DNA of 37,735 bases, taken from positions 1 to 37,735 of the IMG/VR virus record IMGVR_UViG_3300003322_001161; one strand, given 5' to 3'. The stretch comes from a virus. Numbering within the stretch: position 1 is the first letter of the stretch; every line of letters starts with the position of its first letter. A program made the position numbers and the translations under genes. Shown one piece after another: positions 8,601-16,049 of this stretch. The notes below the pieces were generated by a model. It was not told where the DNA came from, made no database searches, and saw only the letters and a program-made list of their open reading frames with translations.

Positions 8601-9055
8601 TCGTAGGCCACCACCACCTGGTCTGGCGTGCCGACCAGTCGACCGAGGCGTGGCGCCTCGCCCGTGCGACCAATGAGCAGCTGCCCTGACTGCGCGGCCG
8701 CCGTGCTGGCAATCGTGCGTTCATTGTCGGCGTAGAGGAAGGAATCCGGCAGCACACCCGCGAGCGCGAGGCCGTCGGGCGTGAACTGCGCTACCGCGGT
8801 GCCGCCGGCGCTGATCGCCAGCGTATTCGCCGCGCTGCGGTACAGGCCGGTATTCGTGTCCGCTTTGAAGCTGAGCGCCGGCTGATCGGCCGAACCGTCC
8901 GACAGCGTAATGGTCAGCTGATTGGGCAGGATGCCCTGGCCACCGCCCAGCACACTGACCAGGCCCGCGAGCGATCGCAGCGCAAGCGGTGTCAGGCGCC
9001 CATCTGGCAGCGTCCAGCGCTCCTGCGCCGGGAACAGCAGGACGGCATCAGCCAC
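5657..9055 (-). CDS. Large modular tail fibre
   Basis: This 1,132-aa protein is rich in Thr, Ala, Gly, Ser and Asn with almost no Cys. It is built of repeats, each opening with a variant of NLLIGTTTDDGTNKLQVAG. I count about seven copies, alternating between two kinds of insert. One kind has GDMSNATxANRL...QTSTANSNT...PNGT. The other has RRANTTAAAPS...GYxGxAY...AGExWxSxARGxY. The N-terminus (about 150 residues) probably attaches to the tail, and the C-terminus ends GNPTKWIPIND...TRYIPAW, a common fibre tip. The start is GTG 9055, preceded by AAGGAG and overlapping the gp10-like stop at 9048; TTG 9085 is an upstream alternative. It likely binds the host receptor. Confidence 0.85.
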   Translation of the reverse strand: MADAVLLFPAQERWTLPDGRLTPLALRSLAGLVSVLGGGQGILPNQLTITLSDGSADQPALSFKADTNTGLYRSAANTLAISAGGTAVAQFTPDGLALAGVLPDSFLYADNERTIASTAAAQSGQLLIGRTGEAPRLGRLVGTPDQVVVAYDNDAADLVLSLPQSLGPGNHPTFDGVTLTGSLLLDGDDLRLYGPWDLLATSPYFQNTDVAADTFVGLLPGADSGTASAWAALADPTYTDSPYVTVGITGGDASAVNTAAMGVGVTLPLDLQVDGVTQVRLATNGHLLINTTTDDGTHDLQVGGSAALTGNLAFTGTNQRILADWSLSATSPYFQNAAAAQDTLVGVLPATGGLSARLVVMSSATTTDASYGTFGVTSGTNVTINSAAQGAGTVLPFDLQINNATAVRLSTASHLLIGTITDDATHLLQVAGDQAFIGSARRLRGDMSNATRANRLALQTSTANSNTSITVLPSGTAVQSGIDLYNNATPTNAGLFTAFISSTLSTLSSTSVGSGTALPLAISIAGTEAARFTTSQNLLIGTTTDDGTNKLQIAGNLAFIGTGRRFLADFSNATVANRAMFQTSTANSNTNVGFIPNGTAGLSSVILYAQSNPTNASYGRLQANAGSAAIFLESGITGTGTQLPLAFLLGTEAGRFSTGLNLLLGTTTDSEARLTVSRNTAALAAPASGTVLHLGAADSGVARIMVDSFAQTCQVAFRRANTTAAAPSALAADNAIGAIQGFGYDGTAYTGGVAQALILAGEAWSSTAHGTYFSWTNVANTTTTLREVMRLAGSGNLLIGATTDVGPALLVNRNTAAPQTPPSDTLFMIANSDGNSPRLVLDAYANLANITIRRANTTAAAPSQVVSGNELGRLSWSGYHSGSAYSGAQAALIGVAGENWTSSARGAYLTLSVTPAGSTTLTEGVRLNTTGNLLINTTTDDGTSKLQVAGNLNFPGNGRRITGDMSSGIGSIANRLIFQTSTTNVGTALTVAPNGTATACSIQLYGSSDVENAPRGILQVNPGAGAVQVITSPVGTGTLLPIDMVVTSTTVLRAATTGNILIGTTTETAGAEKLQVNGSLSISSATMIRTYTAFTNGAAGNTGTLTNAPAAGNPTKWIPINDAGTTRYIPAW

Positions 9056-11063
9056 GGAGTGCAGCTCCTTCCATGTCGGCGCCAATCAGGCTTTCGAACA
9101 CGGGATCCGTGGCCGAGATTTCGAACAGGCGGTTCACGTTGCGCGTACGCGAGGCACCCAGGCGGCGCCACACCAGGGTGCGTTTCGTTTCGCCGATTTT
9201 TCCCTGGTCCGCAAACCGCGAGAATGACCAGGTTTGGCCGCCATCATCGGAATACCGCAGGATCACCTGGGGGTTGTCACCCTGCCCCGCCGCCAGCCCA
9301 ACGCCCATTTGTCCGTCGACCATCAGCCGACTGTACTTGTAGCGGCCGGTGGGCGTTTTGCCGGTTGGATGCGCCTGCCAGGTGCGCAGCCACCGCCGCG
9401 GCTGCTCGTTGTCCGTGTAGCAGCCAGGATCCAGCGCATACAGGTTGCCGTTGCGGTAGTCACCCACTACATGCACGCCATTGAAATACACATGGCCGCT
9501 GGAGGCGTGCCGCGTCCATTGGCCGTTGCTCCATTCCGCGAGCTCGTGCCAGTATCCGGTCGAGGCGTCGTAACACCAGGTCGCGTTGCCAGTGGGGAAG
9601 GTGATCACGTAAAACAGGTGCCCCACGATCTCGTACGTGTAGGCGCGCGCGTCGTCGATCGTCGCATACTGCTGCCAGGCCCATTCAACTCCGTGGGTCG
9701 ATACCCGCTGCGCCGAATACCCTTGAGCCATCCAGACAGAGCCGGCGCCGCGGTCGCTGTGACCGAGCCAAAAGATCGCCTCGTTCGAAATAGCCACCGA
9801 GTAAGGCGCCTGCAACCCCTGCTCTATCAGCACGCCCTGGAGACGCTGGAACGCGAATCCGGACAGGCCTCCGTTCACCCAGACCTCGATCGTGCTGGGG
9901 CCGAACAGCCACTGCTGGCGGTTGAATTCGGCCATGCCGTTGATGTTGTCCGGCTGCGAATCAGCGCTGCTGAAATTCAGGCCCGACCAGGCGTACACGT
10001 CATTGAGGTCTGACTGCCACCAGTTCTGCGTGCCCATTTGGTTGATCAGGAAAAATCCGTCCTGGAAGGTCGCCACCGCAGGTCCCGCGCCCGTGAAGGG
10101 CAGATCAATGCGACCGAACGTCGACACGGTGCTATCGAGCAGGATCGAGGGCGTAATCGCGATGGTGGCCTCGCCGCCGCCGGATGCCACCACGGTCGTC
10201 TGTACGGTGAATTGACGCAGCGTGGCCGTGTTCGGCACGAACAGGCCTTTGATGGTGAACACAAGGCCTGCCGGGATGATGGTCTTGGCGGTCCAGCCGC
10301 GCGTGGCCAGCGTGGCCCCGGTCTGGTTGGAACCGTTGACCACCGGGCTGCCCGCGGTGGTTTTGAATTGCACCGCCGCATTGTCCGGGGGCGCCTCGGT
10401 GACGTTCTGGTTGGCCCCGGATAATACGATCGCCGGCGTGATATTCAGCGTCGCGGTGCCGCCGCCGCTGGCGGTCACGTTGGCCAGCACAGTGAAGGTC
10501 CGCAGCGCGGATCCACCGAACTCGAAAACGCCTGGCACGGTGAACTGGCTGCCGGCGAGTACTTCCACACCAGCGGTCAGCCCGTCGATGTTGAGGTTCG
10601 CGCCGCTCTGTCCTCCACCGGCGATTTTGGTGTTGGTCTGAAAGGTATCGCCGCTGATGATTGTGATGGTCGCGGCATCCGTGGTGCCCTGCGCGCGGGT
10701 GTCATACCCGTACGCCTGGTGCCCGTCGACGATCAGGAGCTGGCCGTTGTTGTTCTTTTTCAGCGTGACCGGGCCCGTGCGACCTACCAGCATGCCAACC
10801 GCCGTATACGTCCAGTTCTTGTCGACCGCATAGGCCGCGTTGCCAGCGACAACATACAGAAAACCGCCGATCTGGATAGGGTCTCCGCGTACCGGGCCTG
10901 TGGGCAAAGACACGAGTCGCCGCAGGCCTTCGGTGCGATAAAACCCGGCCACTTCTTTTCCGCCGCGCGATTCGGTGGTCTCCACACGCAGGTTGATGCA
11001 GCGCTCGCCGGCGAGCACGCTGGACAGGCTCTGATAAGCGCCACCGAGAAAGGGCGTTTTCAT
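9048..11063 (-). CDS. P22 gp10-like tail hub/DNA-stabilisation protein with two inserted capsid-type modules
   Basis: The 671-aa product begins MKTPFLGGAYQS...LAGERCINL, the usual opening of the P22 gp10 (packaged DNA stabilisation, tail hub) family. Its C-terminal half, rich in Trp, Tyr and Gly, fits that propeller-like protein. ATG 11063 overlaps the upstream stop (ATGA). Longer in-frame starts to 11147 would lie inside the preceding gene. P22 gp10 has 472 aa; about 200 extra residues here are explained by two tandem modules at about 161-237 and 256-317 (G-W/L-TA...FTV/I.G...GGGxAT...ITPxI), which resemble residues 235-318 of this phage's coat protein. It closes the portal channel after packaging. 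Confidence 0.85.
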   Translation of the reverse strand: MKTPFLGGAYQSLSSVLAGERCINLRVETTESRGGKEVAGFYRTEGLRRLVSLPTGPVRGDPIQIGGFLYVVAGNAAYAVDKNWTYTAVGMLVGRTGPVTLKKNNNGQLLIVDGHQAYGYDTRAQGTTDAATITIISGDTFQTNTKIAGGGQSGANLNIDGLTAGVEVLAGSQFTVPGVFEFGGSALRTFTVLANVTASGGGTATLNITPAIVLSGANQNVTEAPPDNAAVQFKTTAGSPVVNGSNQTGATLATRGWTAKTIIPAGLVFTIKGLFVPNTATLRQFTVQTTVVASGGGEATIAITPSILLDSTVSTFGRIDLPFTGAGPAVATFQDGFFLINQMGTQNWWQSDLNDVYAWSGLNFSSADSQPDNINGMAEFNRQQWLFGPSTIEVWVNGGLSGFAFQRLQGVLIEQGLQAPYSVAISNEAIFWLGHSDRGAGSVWMAQGYSAQRVSTHGVEWAWQQYATIDDARAYTYEIVGHLFYVITFPTGNATWCYDASTGYWHELAEWSNGQWTRHASSGHVYFNGVHVVGDYRNGNLYALDPGCYTDNEQPRRWLRTWQAHPTGKTPTGRYKYSRLMVDGQMGVGLAAGQGDNPQVILRYSDDGGQTWSFSRFADQGKIGETKRTLVWRRLGASRTRNVNRLFEISATDPVFESLIGADMEGAALRG

Positions 11064-11407
11064 TCGTGCGCCTCGCCGTTGGTGATGTAACCATGCCACT
11101 GGCAACCGCTGGTGAGCAGGATCGATCGCGACTGGCCCTGCTCGCATTCCAGCGTCACATCTTGGAGGCCGGTACCGACCAGGCGCCAGCGGCCCGGGCC
11201 CGGCGTGATCTCATCGGGCACGCCGGCGCTGCGAGACCAACAGAGAATGTGATGACAGCCGCGCGTCGTCTCGCCGCGGTTGCGAAAACAGAGTGGGCAG
11301 ACGAACCACAGGCCTTGGGCTTCGGCGACCGTGGGGACAATTTGAAACCCGCCGCCGCTGCCCTCTTTGAGTCGGACGAACTCGGGTTCGAGCAGTGACA
11401 ACCGCAT
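11060..11407 (-). CDS. Small cysteine-rich conserved phage protein (family often mislabelled ammonia monooxygenase; DUF6527-like)
   Basis: This 115-aa protein contains CPLCF...CHHILCWSR (about residues 37-58) followed by a PGPGRWRLVGTGL segment and a C-terminal SGCQWHGYITNGE. The paired Cys and His residues suggest a zinc site. I recognise the pattern from tailed phages, where it is commonly and wrongly annotated as ammonia monooxygenase. No membrane segments or copper-site histidines support that name. It lies between the gp4-like and gp10-like tail genes, overlapping the latter by four bases, so a role in tail assembly or in the virion is possible. Its biochemical function is unknown. Confidence 0.7.
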   Translation of the reverse strand: MRLSLLEPEFVRLKEGSGGGFQIVPTVAEAQGLWFVCPLCFRNRGETTRGCHHILCWSRSAGVPDEITPGPGRWRLVGTGLQDVTLECEQGQSRSILLTSGCQWHGYITNGEAHE

Positions 11408-11410
11408 GGA

Positions 11411-12148
11411 TCACCCCCAGCCGATGCCGCCGTCGGTGTCCCGGTAAATGTTATAGGTGGCATTCGGACGGCTGATAATTTCGTTGTCGTAGGCGGCAAC
11501 CACTTCGCGATTCGCATTGTTGATGCGTTTCACGTTCGCTTTCGCTTCGCTGGCTTTATCGAGCAATTTTTGCGTGGGCTCGACGCCGTAAAAATCCGCG
11601 AGCTCGATCGCAAGGTTCGTGCGCAACGCGCGCTTGTAGCCTTTCGGAAAACGGAGCACCGTCTGCTGGTTGGTGAATTCAGTCAGTTGCAGATAGGAAT
11701 CGAAAAAGAGCGTGTACGGAATGAGCGGGATCGGAAAAATATTGATGATACCGATGGGATCCTGCGGATCATAAAACAGCACGTCCGGGATCTGGCTCGT
11801 GATCGTGCGCAGACCCAGCTGGTTCCACCGATATTGCGTGTACAGCGTCATTCCGTAATTGTTGCCGTTGTTGTCTTGGATATAGGCCTGCACGATTTGC
11901 AGCGGCCGCGCGCTGTTCACATCGGCGCTAGGATCCGGGCCGATGGTGTACGCCGATTTATTGATCTCCAGCACCAGGCTCTGTTCCTGGATCGCAAAAC
12001 ACGCGAGCTCCTCCGTGCTCCACGAGTCCAGCATATCGTTGGCAACCGTCAGGCAGCGCGCGATGTCGGCCGCATTGATGGATTCGCCCGGCTCATACAC
12101 GCTGAGCTCCTCCAGCGACTCCTGAAACAAATCACGCGCCGTCGCCAT
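11411..12148 (-). CDS. P22 gp4-like tail accessory factor (head-to-tail adaptor)
   Basis: The 245-aa protein begins with helices matching the P22 tail accessory factor family: RDLFQESLEEL, then GESINAADIARCLTVANDML, and SWSTEELACFAIQ. A strand-rich middle (YTIGPDPSADVNSARP...) and an RTNLAIELADFYG helix follow. This adaptor binds below the portal after DNA packaging and carries the gp10-type hub. P22 gp4 is shorter (166 aa). The extra length here is usual in related podoviruses, which can carry a C-terminal extension. The start ATG 12148 lies six bases after the upstream stop. Confidence 0.85.
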   Translation of the reverse strand: MATARDLFQESLEELSVYEPGESINAADIARCLTVANDMLDSWSTEELACFAIQEQSLVLEINKSAYTIGPDPSADVNSARPLQIVQAYIQDNNGNNYGMTLYTQYRWNQLGLRTITSQIPDVLFYDPQDPIGIINIFPIPLIPYTLFFDSYLQLTEFTNQQTVLRFPKGYKRALRTNLAIELADFYGVEPTQKLLDKASEAKANVKRINNANREVVAAYDNEIISRPNATYNIYRDTDGGIGWG

Positions 12149-12154
12149 CGATCA

Positions 12155-12598
12155 TCAGGCCTTCGGCTTACGCTTCGACGTGGCATCAGCGGCGGGCGTT
12201 TCGTCCGGCGTCTCTGCATCGCCCTCGTTATTCAGCCGATCGGCGATCGCCTGCAGAGCCTGTTCGGTACCGTCCGCAAAATTCTCGTAATCGGTGCGCA
12301 ACTGCTCCACCTGGCTAACCAGGTCCTGGAGGCCGTGCTCCAATCTCTGCAAGGTTTCGGTGATTTCCGTCGGCACGGTCGCCGACGACGCCTGCGGGGT
12401 GCCATGCGCGGACGACAGCAGTTCCTGGGCCCGCTTCTCCACGATTTCGATGGCATTTACTACGCCGCCGATTTTCTGGTTTGCCGCTTCAGCAAAGGCC
12501 ACCAGCGAATCCCATACATGGCCGTGTTCGGCGCTGCCAACCTTGAAGCGGCCCACCAGATTTTTGAGAGCATTGAGTTGATCGGTCAAAACAGTCAT
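12155..12598 (-). CDS. Coiled-coil small protein of unknown function
   Basis: This 147-aa protein is largely helical. Heptad-like stretches cover about residues 1-50 and 80-125 (ETLQRLEHGLQDLVSQVEQL, then QALQAIADRLNNEG). A low-complexity acidic/basic tail ends ATSKRKPKA. The start ATG 12598 overlaps the glycosyltransferase stop (TAATG). It lies between glycosyltransferase and gp4-like genes. I do not recognise the family; an assembly chaperone or virion-associated coiled coil would fit the position. Confidence 0.55.
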   Translation of the reverse strand: MTVLTDQLNALKNLVGRFKVGSAEHGHVWDSLVAFAEAANQKIGGVVNAIEIVEKRAQELLSSAHGTPQASSATVPTEITETLQRLEHGLQDLVSQVEQLRTDYENFADGTEQALQAIADRLNNEGDAETPDETPAADATSKRKPKA

Positions 12599-13323
12599 TA
12601 CGCAGTCTCCTGTTCAAGGGCGCCGGCGACGTCGCCGGCGGTGGGCGCAGTATACAAATCGCCTCCCGGCTGGCGCCGCAGGAACTGGTGGTAATTACCC
12701 GGGTACACCTGGTCGCCGGCGTGGTGCGCGATGTCCAGGTTCGGCACAACCCACAGATCACCGCCGCACTCACGCCAGCGTTTACAGAACGCGTAGTCCT
12801 CCCCGTACCAGGTGCCATCGATCGCGCCATGGTTGAACAGATCCACGGCCGGCCGATACGGGACGCCGTACACCAGGTGCGGATAGGCGCGCATGAAACG
12901 CCCGATCGCTGCGCTGGTGACTTTGAGGAAACCCGCCGGCACTTTTTCAGCAGCGATCGCTCCGTCACTTCGCACGCGCGGATACCCTTCGGCGTCCGTC
13001 TGCAGGACGCCCATGTACTCCTCGGGTTCCTTTTTGAACCGGTACAGGCCTGCGACGACGTCGCCCTGGGTTTCGAGCAAGCGCAGCAGATCCTCAGGCC
13101 GCCAGGACAGGTCGTAGTCCAGATAGACGATGACGTCCGCCTCGGCGTCCAGGGCCTTGCGGGTCATCGTGGCGCGCGCGGCCGAGATGTACGGGCAGCC
13201 AAGCTCCTGCACATAGGCTTCCTGCCAGCCAGCGGCGACGATCAACGGAATGGAGGCCTCCAGCGCCGCGATATAGGGGGCGGTGGGGCCGGCGAGGGAG
13301 GGCGTACAGAAAACGACTTTCAT
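12598..13323 (-). CDS. GT-A fold glycosyltransferase
   Basis: The 241-aa protein has a nucleotide-sugar transferase layout. An N-terminal Rossmann-like strand (MKVVFCTPSLAG) is followed by a DVIVYLDYDLSW strand with a D-x-D type metal motif (YLDYD, about residues 71-75). A C-terminal GEDYAFCKRWRECGG segment (about 173-187) is typical of the catalytic acid region, followed by WVVPNLDIAHHAG. Such enzymes transfer a sugar from an NDP donor. It lies between the coat/head-fibre genes and the tail genes, so glycosylation of a virion protein or host surface is plausible. It could instead modify DNA, but no hydroxymethylated-base pathway is visible. The start is ATG 13323; transcription may be reduced by the terminator just upstream. 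Confidence 0.75.
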   Translation of the reverse strand: MKVVFCTPSLAGPTAPYIAALEASIPLIVAAGWQEAYVQELGCPYISAARATMTRKALDAEADVIVYLDYDLSWRPEDLLRLLETQGDVVAGLYRFKKEPEEYMGVLQTDAEGYPRVRSDGAIAAEKVPAGFLKVTSAAIGRFMRAYPHLVYGVPYRPAVDLFNHGAIDGTWYGEDYAFCKRWRECGGDLWVVPNLDIAHHAGDQVYPGNYHQFLRRQPGGDLYTAPTAGDVAGALEQETA

Positions 13324-13349
13324 GCAACAATTCGCCTGTTTTATGCAAC

Positions 13350-13384
13350 AAACCCCCGGTTTTTGGAAACGCGGGGGCCTTTTT
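13350..13384 (-). terminator. Hairpin terminator between head-fibre-like and glycosyltransferase genes
   Basis: An inverted repeat CCCCCG (13353-13358) and CGGGGG (13372-13377) frames a 13-base loop. On the plus strand it is followed by five Ts; on the minus strand by TTTG. It may act in both directions, but as a leftward terminator its U-tract is weak. Copies of ATGCAAC flank it at 13322, 13343 and 13384. Confidence 0.55.
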
Positions 13385-13405
13385 ATGCAACGCCCCGGAA
13401 ACTGA

Positions 13406-13657
13406 TCAGGCCGAACCTTTCCACAAGCCCAGCGCAGTCAGCGTGTTCATGACCTCGATCAACGCCGCTTTCGTGGCCGTGTCGAGGGCGGTCGAACTCG
13501 CGGTACCGACGGCGCTGGTAGCCTGGGCGGCGCCAGAACGTTGCACGATCGGGGTTTTGCCGTAGAAGCCGATCAGATCGGTTGCACTCGCACCCAGCTG
13601 CGTGCCTTGCGAGTTTTGATCGGACAGCTGTTTAACGGCAGTCGACGTCAGAGTCAT
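13406..13657 (-). CDS. Head-fibre/decoration-like protein
   Basis: This 83-aa protein, encoded directly after the coat gene, contains DLIGFYGKTPIVQRSGAAQA (about residues 26-45). It ends in a predicted helical segment, KAALIEVMNTLTALGLWKGSA. This FYGxTPxxQ plus C-terminal helix layout is recurrent in small phage proteins next to major capsid genes, including head-fibre-type proteins. A surface decoration role is therefore likely but not proven. The start ATG 13657 follows AGGTGA. The Shine-Dalgarno lies directly behind the U-tract of a terminator, so this gene should be expressed less than the coat. Confidence 0.6.
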   Translation of the reverse strand: MTLTSTAVKQLSDQNSQGTQLGASATDLIGFYGKTPIVQRSGAAQATSAVGTASSTALDTATKAALIEVMNTLTALGLWKGSA

Positions 13658-13669
13658 AAGTCACCTCAA

Positions 13670-13697
13670 TAAAAAAAAGGCCGCAGGGCACGGCCTC
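13670..13697 (-). terminator. Intrinsic terminator after the coat gene
   Basis: Reading leftward, GGCCG (13695-13691) pairs with CGGCC (13683-13679) around a seven-base loop and is followed by eight Us (13678-13671). It begins 16 bases after the coat stop. It probably caps high coat transcription while letting some read through to the decoration and tail genes. Confidence 0.8.
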
Positions 13698-13712
13698 CCG
13701 AGAACAGTTGGA

Positions 13713-14906
13713 TCAACCCACCAGGCGCGTGGCGAGCTCGTCGTAATACACCGTGGTGCCGTACAGCACGTCGCTTCGGCAGGGGAAAACGTCGTTGTTG
13801 ATGTCATACGCCCGAATGACGCGCATGCTGATGTTTTTGTACAGCTCGCGCGCGCCGAAATCGACGCCGCCGGGGATTTCCATGGGCACCATCACGAGAC
13901 CGAAGGCGTCCTGACAGAACGCAATATTCATCGGATTCGACGCGCCGGTCAGGCCGGTTTTGATGGTGATCGCTTTGCCGTCGGCGACAGCCGCATTCAC
14001 GTTCTGGTACGGGCCGCTGGTCACGATCGCCGGCGAGAAGGTGATGGTGGAATTACCGCTGCCATCGGTCACCGTGTCCTGGGTCACCACGAAGTTTTTA
14101 AGCACGCCGGTGGACTGCCGGTTTTGCGGGTTGATGTTGTACACACCGTCGATCGTGAACACGGTACCGGCTTTCAGCACCGTGGTGGTCGCGGTCCACC
14201 CATCGGTCACCACGGTATTGCCGGACTGTGGGGTCACGATGTTGGTCAGCGGCGTGCCGCCGTAGGTGGAAGCGGCGAGCACCTGCACGTTCTGATCCAT
14301 GTACACGTCGTGATTACCGATCGTCGACAGATAGCCTTTGATCAGCGCCGGGCCGCTCGTCTGCGTCACGAAGTTATTCGACAGACCGTTCGCGATCGAC
14401 CAGTAAGCGGCCGGGTTCAACACCAGGCGCCGGCGTTCCTGCGGCGCTGCGAGCTCGTCCAGGCGCTGACCGGTGAGCTGCACGCTGGTCGCAAAGGAGG
14501 TGGGCGTCGATGCCGGCGAGCCCACCACATTCGACACGGACAGCGCGTTGGTCATCACGTCGTAGTCGATCTGGTTCGCAAGCGATTCCATCGCGGGCTT
14601 GAGGTACCGCTCGGCAAACTCTTCGATCACCAGCGTCAGATCCTGCGACGAAAATTCGAAGTCGACGTGTTTCTGGTTGCTAATCGTGATGTTGACCGAC
14701 GGTTCGGCAATATCTTGGATCTGAAGGCCCGGGCCACTCGATACGGTAAAGCGGTTCGGTTTGCGAATGGTCAGGCTGGCGCCGATTTTCACGAATTGGT
14801 TTTCAAATTTGCGGTTGACCAGGTTGGCCATGCACAAATTGTTCGCGAGGATCAGCAGCGTTTCTTTCGTGATGATGGTCGGGGTTAGCAGGGTCTGGCT
14901 GGACAT
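13713..14906 (-). CDS. Major capsid (coat) protein, P22 gp5 family
   Basis: The 397-aa protein opens with residues matching the P22 coat family: a first helix with NNLCMANLVNRKFENQF (about 22-38), SLTIRKPNRFTVSSGP (45-60) and NQKHVDFEFSSQDLTL (77-92). These belong to the N-arm and HK97-fold region. Residues 235-318 form an inserted beta-rich module (VTDGWTATT...GTVFTIDGV...NSTITFSPAIV), and LYGTTVYYDELATRLVG closes the chain. P22 gp5 is 430 aa. The gene follows the scaffold by 40 bases, a spacer that can fold into a hairpin, and is followed by a strong terminator. P22 coat folding depends on GroEL/GroES, which gives the phage's own GroES-like gene a possible purpose. Confidence 0.93.
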   Translation of the reverse strand: MSSQTLLTPTIITKETLLILANNLCMANLVNRKFENQFVKIGASLTIRKPNRFTVSSGPGLQIQDIAEPSVNITISNQKHVDFEFSSQDLTLVIEEFAERYLKPAMESLANQIDYDVMTNALSVSNVVGSPASTPTSFATSVQLTGQRLDELAAPQERRRLVLNPAAYWSIANGLSNNFVTQTSGPALIKGYLSTIGNHDVYMDQNVQVLAASTYGGTPLTNIVTPQSGNTVVTDGWTATTTVLKAGTVFTIDGVYNINPQNRQSTGVLKNFVVTQDTVTDGSGNSTITFSPAIVTSGPYQNVNAAVADGKAITIKTGLTGASNPMNIAFCQDAFGLVMVPMEIPGGVDFGARELYKNISMRVIRAYDINNDVFPCRSDVLYGTTVYYDELATRLVG

Positions 14907-14946
14907 GGTTCACTCTCACTGTCTGCCCGGACCCTGGAAGGGCGGG

Positions 14947-15918
14947 CTACGTTCGTCGTCCCCGGGTGTAGGCGTCGCCGCGGTGCGCGGCATACTCCTC
15001 CATCGACATCTCGCCGGGGTCCTTGGTTACTGCTGCACGGCTGCCGCCGACCGGTTTTATCGGCGGCGGTGTTTCCGAAACGCGGCGCACCGGTGCCGCC
15101 GGCGCGCCCAAAACCTTCGCTTCAAGACGACCCATTTCACGTACCTGGCTGATCGGATCCAGCGCCGCGATGCGTTTCGCTTCATCCGTATTGCGCCCCA
15201 GGTAGTACTGCAATTTCGGGCCGATCTCGCTGGTCAATATGGCGTGCGCCATCGGTATCGTGACCGGCACATCCTCGCGGCTCGTGACCTCATCGAAATC
15301 CGCGTACTCCTTGCGCGCTTCCGTCGCGCGCTCGCGAAACAGGCGCTGCGTCTCCTTCGCCTGGTTCGCCACTGCATCGGCCTGCGCCCGTTCCGCATCC
15401 TGCTGGCGTTGCTCGCGGACCTTCTGGTCGGCCTTGAACTCCGACAGGGCCTCGATGTAGTCATCGGGGTCCGTGTAGTCCTCACGCCGCGGCGGCTGCG
15501 GTGCCGGGGCCTCCGCTTCGGCCTGGCGTAACCGCGCGAGCTCCGCATTCGCAGCCTCCAGCTGACGCGCATAGGAATCGGCCCGCTCGCGTGCCTCTTC
15601 CCGCTGCTTGGTCAGCCGATCCAGCGCGACCTTCACGCCTTTCGCAGGCTTGGCTGCCTGCGGATCCGCCGTGACGTCGTCGTCGCCCTCATCGGAGCTT
15701 CCTTGCTCCCCTTCTTCATCCTTGGGGGGGGGCGGCGGCGTGTCCTCGGTGCCCTGCTCCTCGACCGGCGTTTTCGGCGCGGGCTTCGGTGCGGTTTCGT
15801 CGGTAGGCGCGGCCTGGCTGTCCGGCTTCGTGGTGACCACCGGAATATCCGAGGTCGACGAAGTGGCAGGGCCGGTCGTCGGGTGAATATCGATCACCCG
15901 TTCTTGTTCGATTCGCAT
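14947..15918 (-). CDS. Scaffolding protein
   Basis: This 323-aa protein has the classic scaffold composition. An acidic Pro/Thr/Glu-rich disordered N-terminus comes first (residues 10-95, including PPPPPKDEEGEQG). A long charged coiled coil covers about 95-235 (LDRLTKQREEARERADSYA..., then KADQKVREQRQQDAERAQA), and a basic C-terminus ends RGDAYTRGRRT, suited to coat binding. It lies between portal and coat, as in P22, where gp8 is 303 aa. I chose ATG 15918 because the charged N-terminus begins there, and a promoter and 5' hairpin lie just upstream. Start sites further out would place the promoter inside the gene. Confidence 0.88.
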   Translation of the reverse strand: MRIEQERVIDIHPTTGPATSSTSDIPVVTTKPDSQAAPTDETAPKPAPKTPVEEQGTEDTPPPPPKDEEGEQGSSDEGDDDVTADPQAAKPAKGVKVALDRLTKQREEARERADSYARQLEAANAELARLRQAEAEAPAPQPPRREDYTDPDDYIEALSEFKADQKVREQRQQDAERAQADAVANQAKETQRLFRERATEARKEYADFDEVTSREDVPVTIPMAHAILTSEIGPKLQYYLGRNTDEAKRIAALDPISQVREMGRLEAKVLGAPAAPVRRVSETPPPIKPVGGSRAAVTKDPGEMSMEEYAAHRGDAYTRGRRT

Positions 15919-15982
15919 GGGATTCGTCTCAGGTTGCCCGCCAGGGTGGCGGTACTCCTCGGTCCTACGGGCCGATACGGCC

Positions 15983-16001
15983 GGGGGAACGACTGTCCCC
16001 C
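15983..16001 (-). other. 5' untranslated hairpin in the scaffold-coat transcript
   Basis: Arms GGGGGA (15983-15988) and TCCCCC (15996-16001) frame a seven-base loop. They lie only a few bases after the predicted start of transcription from the promoter at 16011-16038. A hairpin at the very 5' end could stabilise the mRNA for scaffold and coat; there is no U-tract to make it a terminator. Confidence 0.5.
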
Positions 16002-16010
16002 GACACTTCA

Positions 16011-16038
16011 ACTATAAACCACGAATTTACATTTGCAA
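16011..16038 (-). promoter_or_regulatory. Sigma70-type promoter for scaffold and coat
   Basis: On the minus strand, TTGCAA (16038-16033) and TATAGT (16016-16011) are separated by 16 bases. The -10 box matches the consensus at five of six positions. It lies about 95 bases before the scaffold ATG and after the small basic gene. This internal promoter would boost the scaffold-coat segment of the late operon. Confidence 0.6.
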
Positions 16039-16049
16039 CAGCAGGCAAC

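Noticed and set aside
5657-9055. Diversity-generating retroelement acting on the tail fibre
   Set aside because: No reverse transcriptase gene and no near-identical template/variable repeat pair with A-specific changes were seen.
11060-11407. Ammonia monooxygenase
   Set aside because: The name is a database carry-over; the protein has zinc-type Cys/His motifs, no membrane helices and no copper ligands in a suitable arrangement.
11570-12694. Plus-strand open frame (374 codons) opposite the gp4-like gene
   Set aside because: It crosses three minus-strand genes, is Arg-rich and has no ribosome site.
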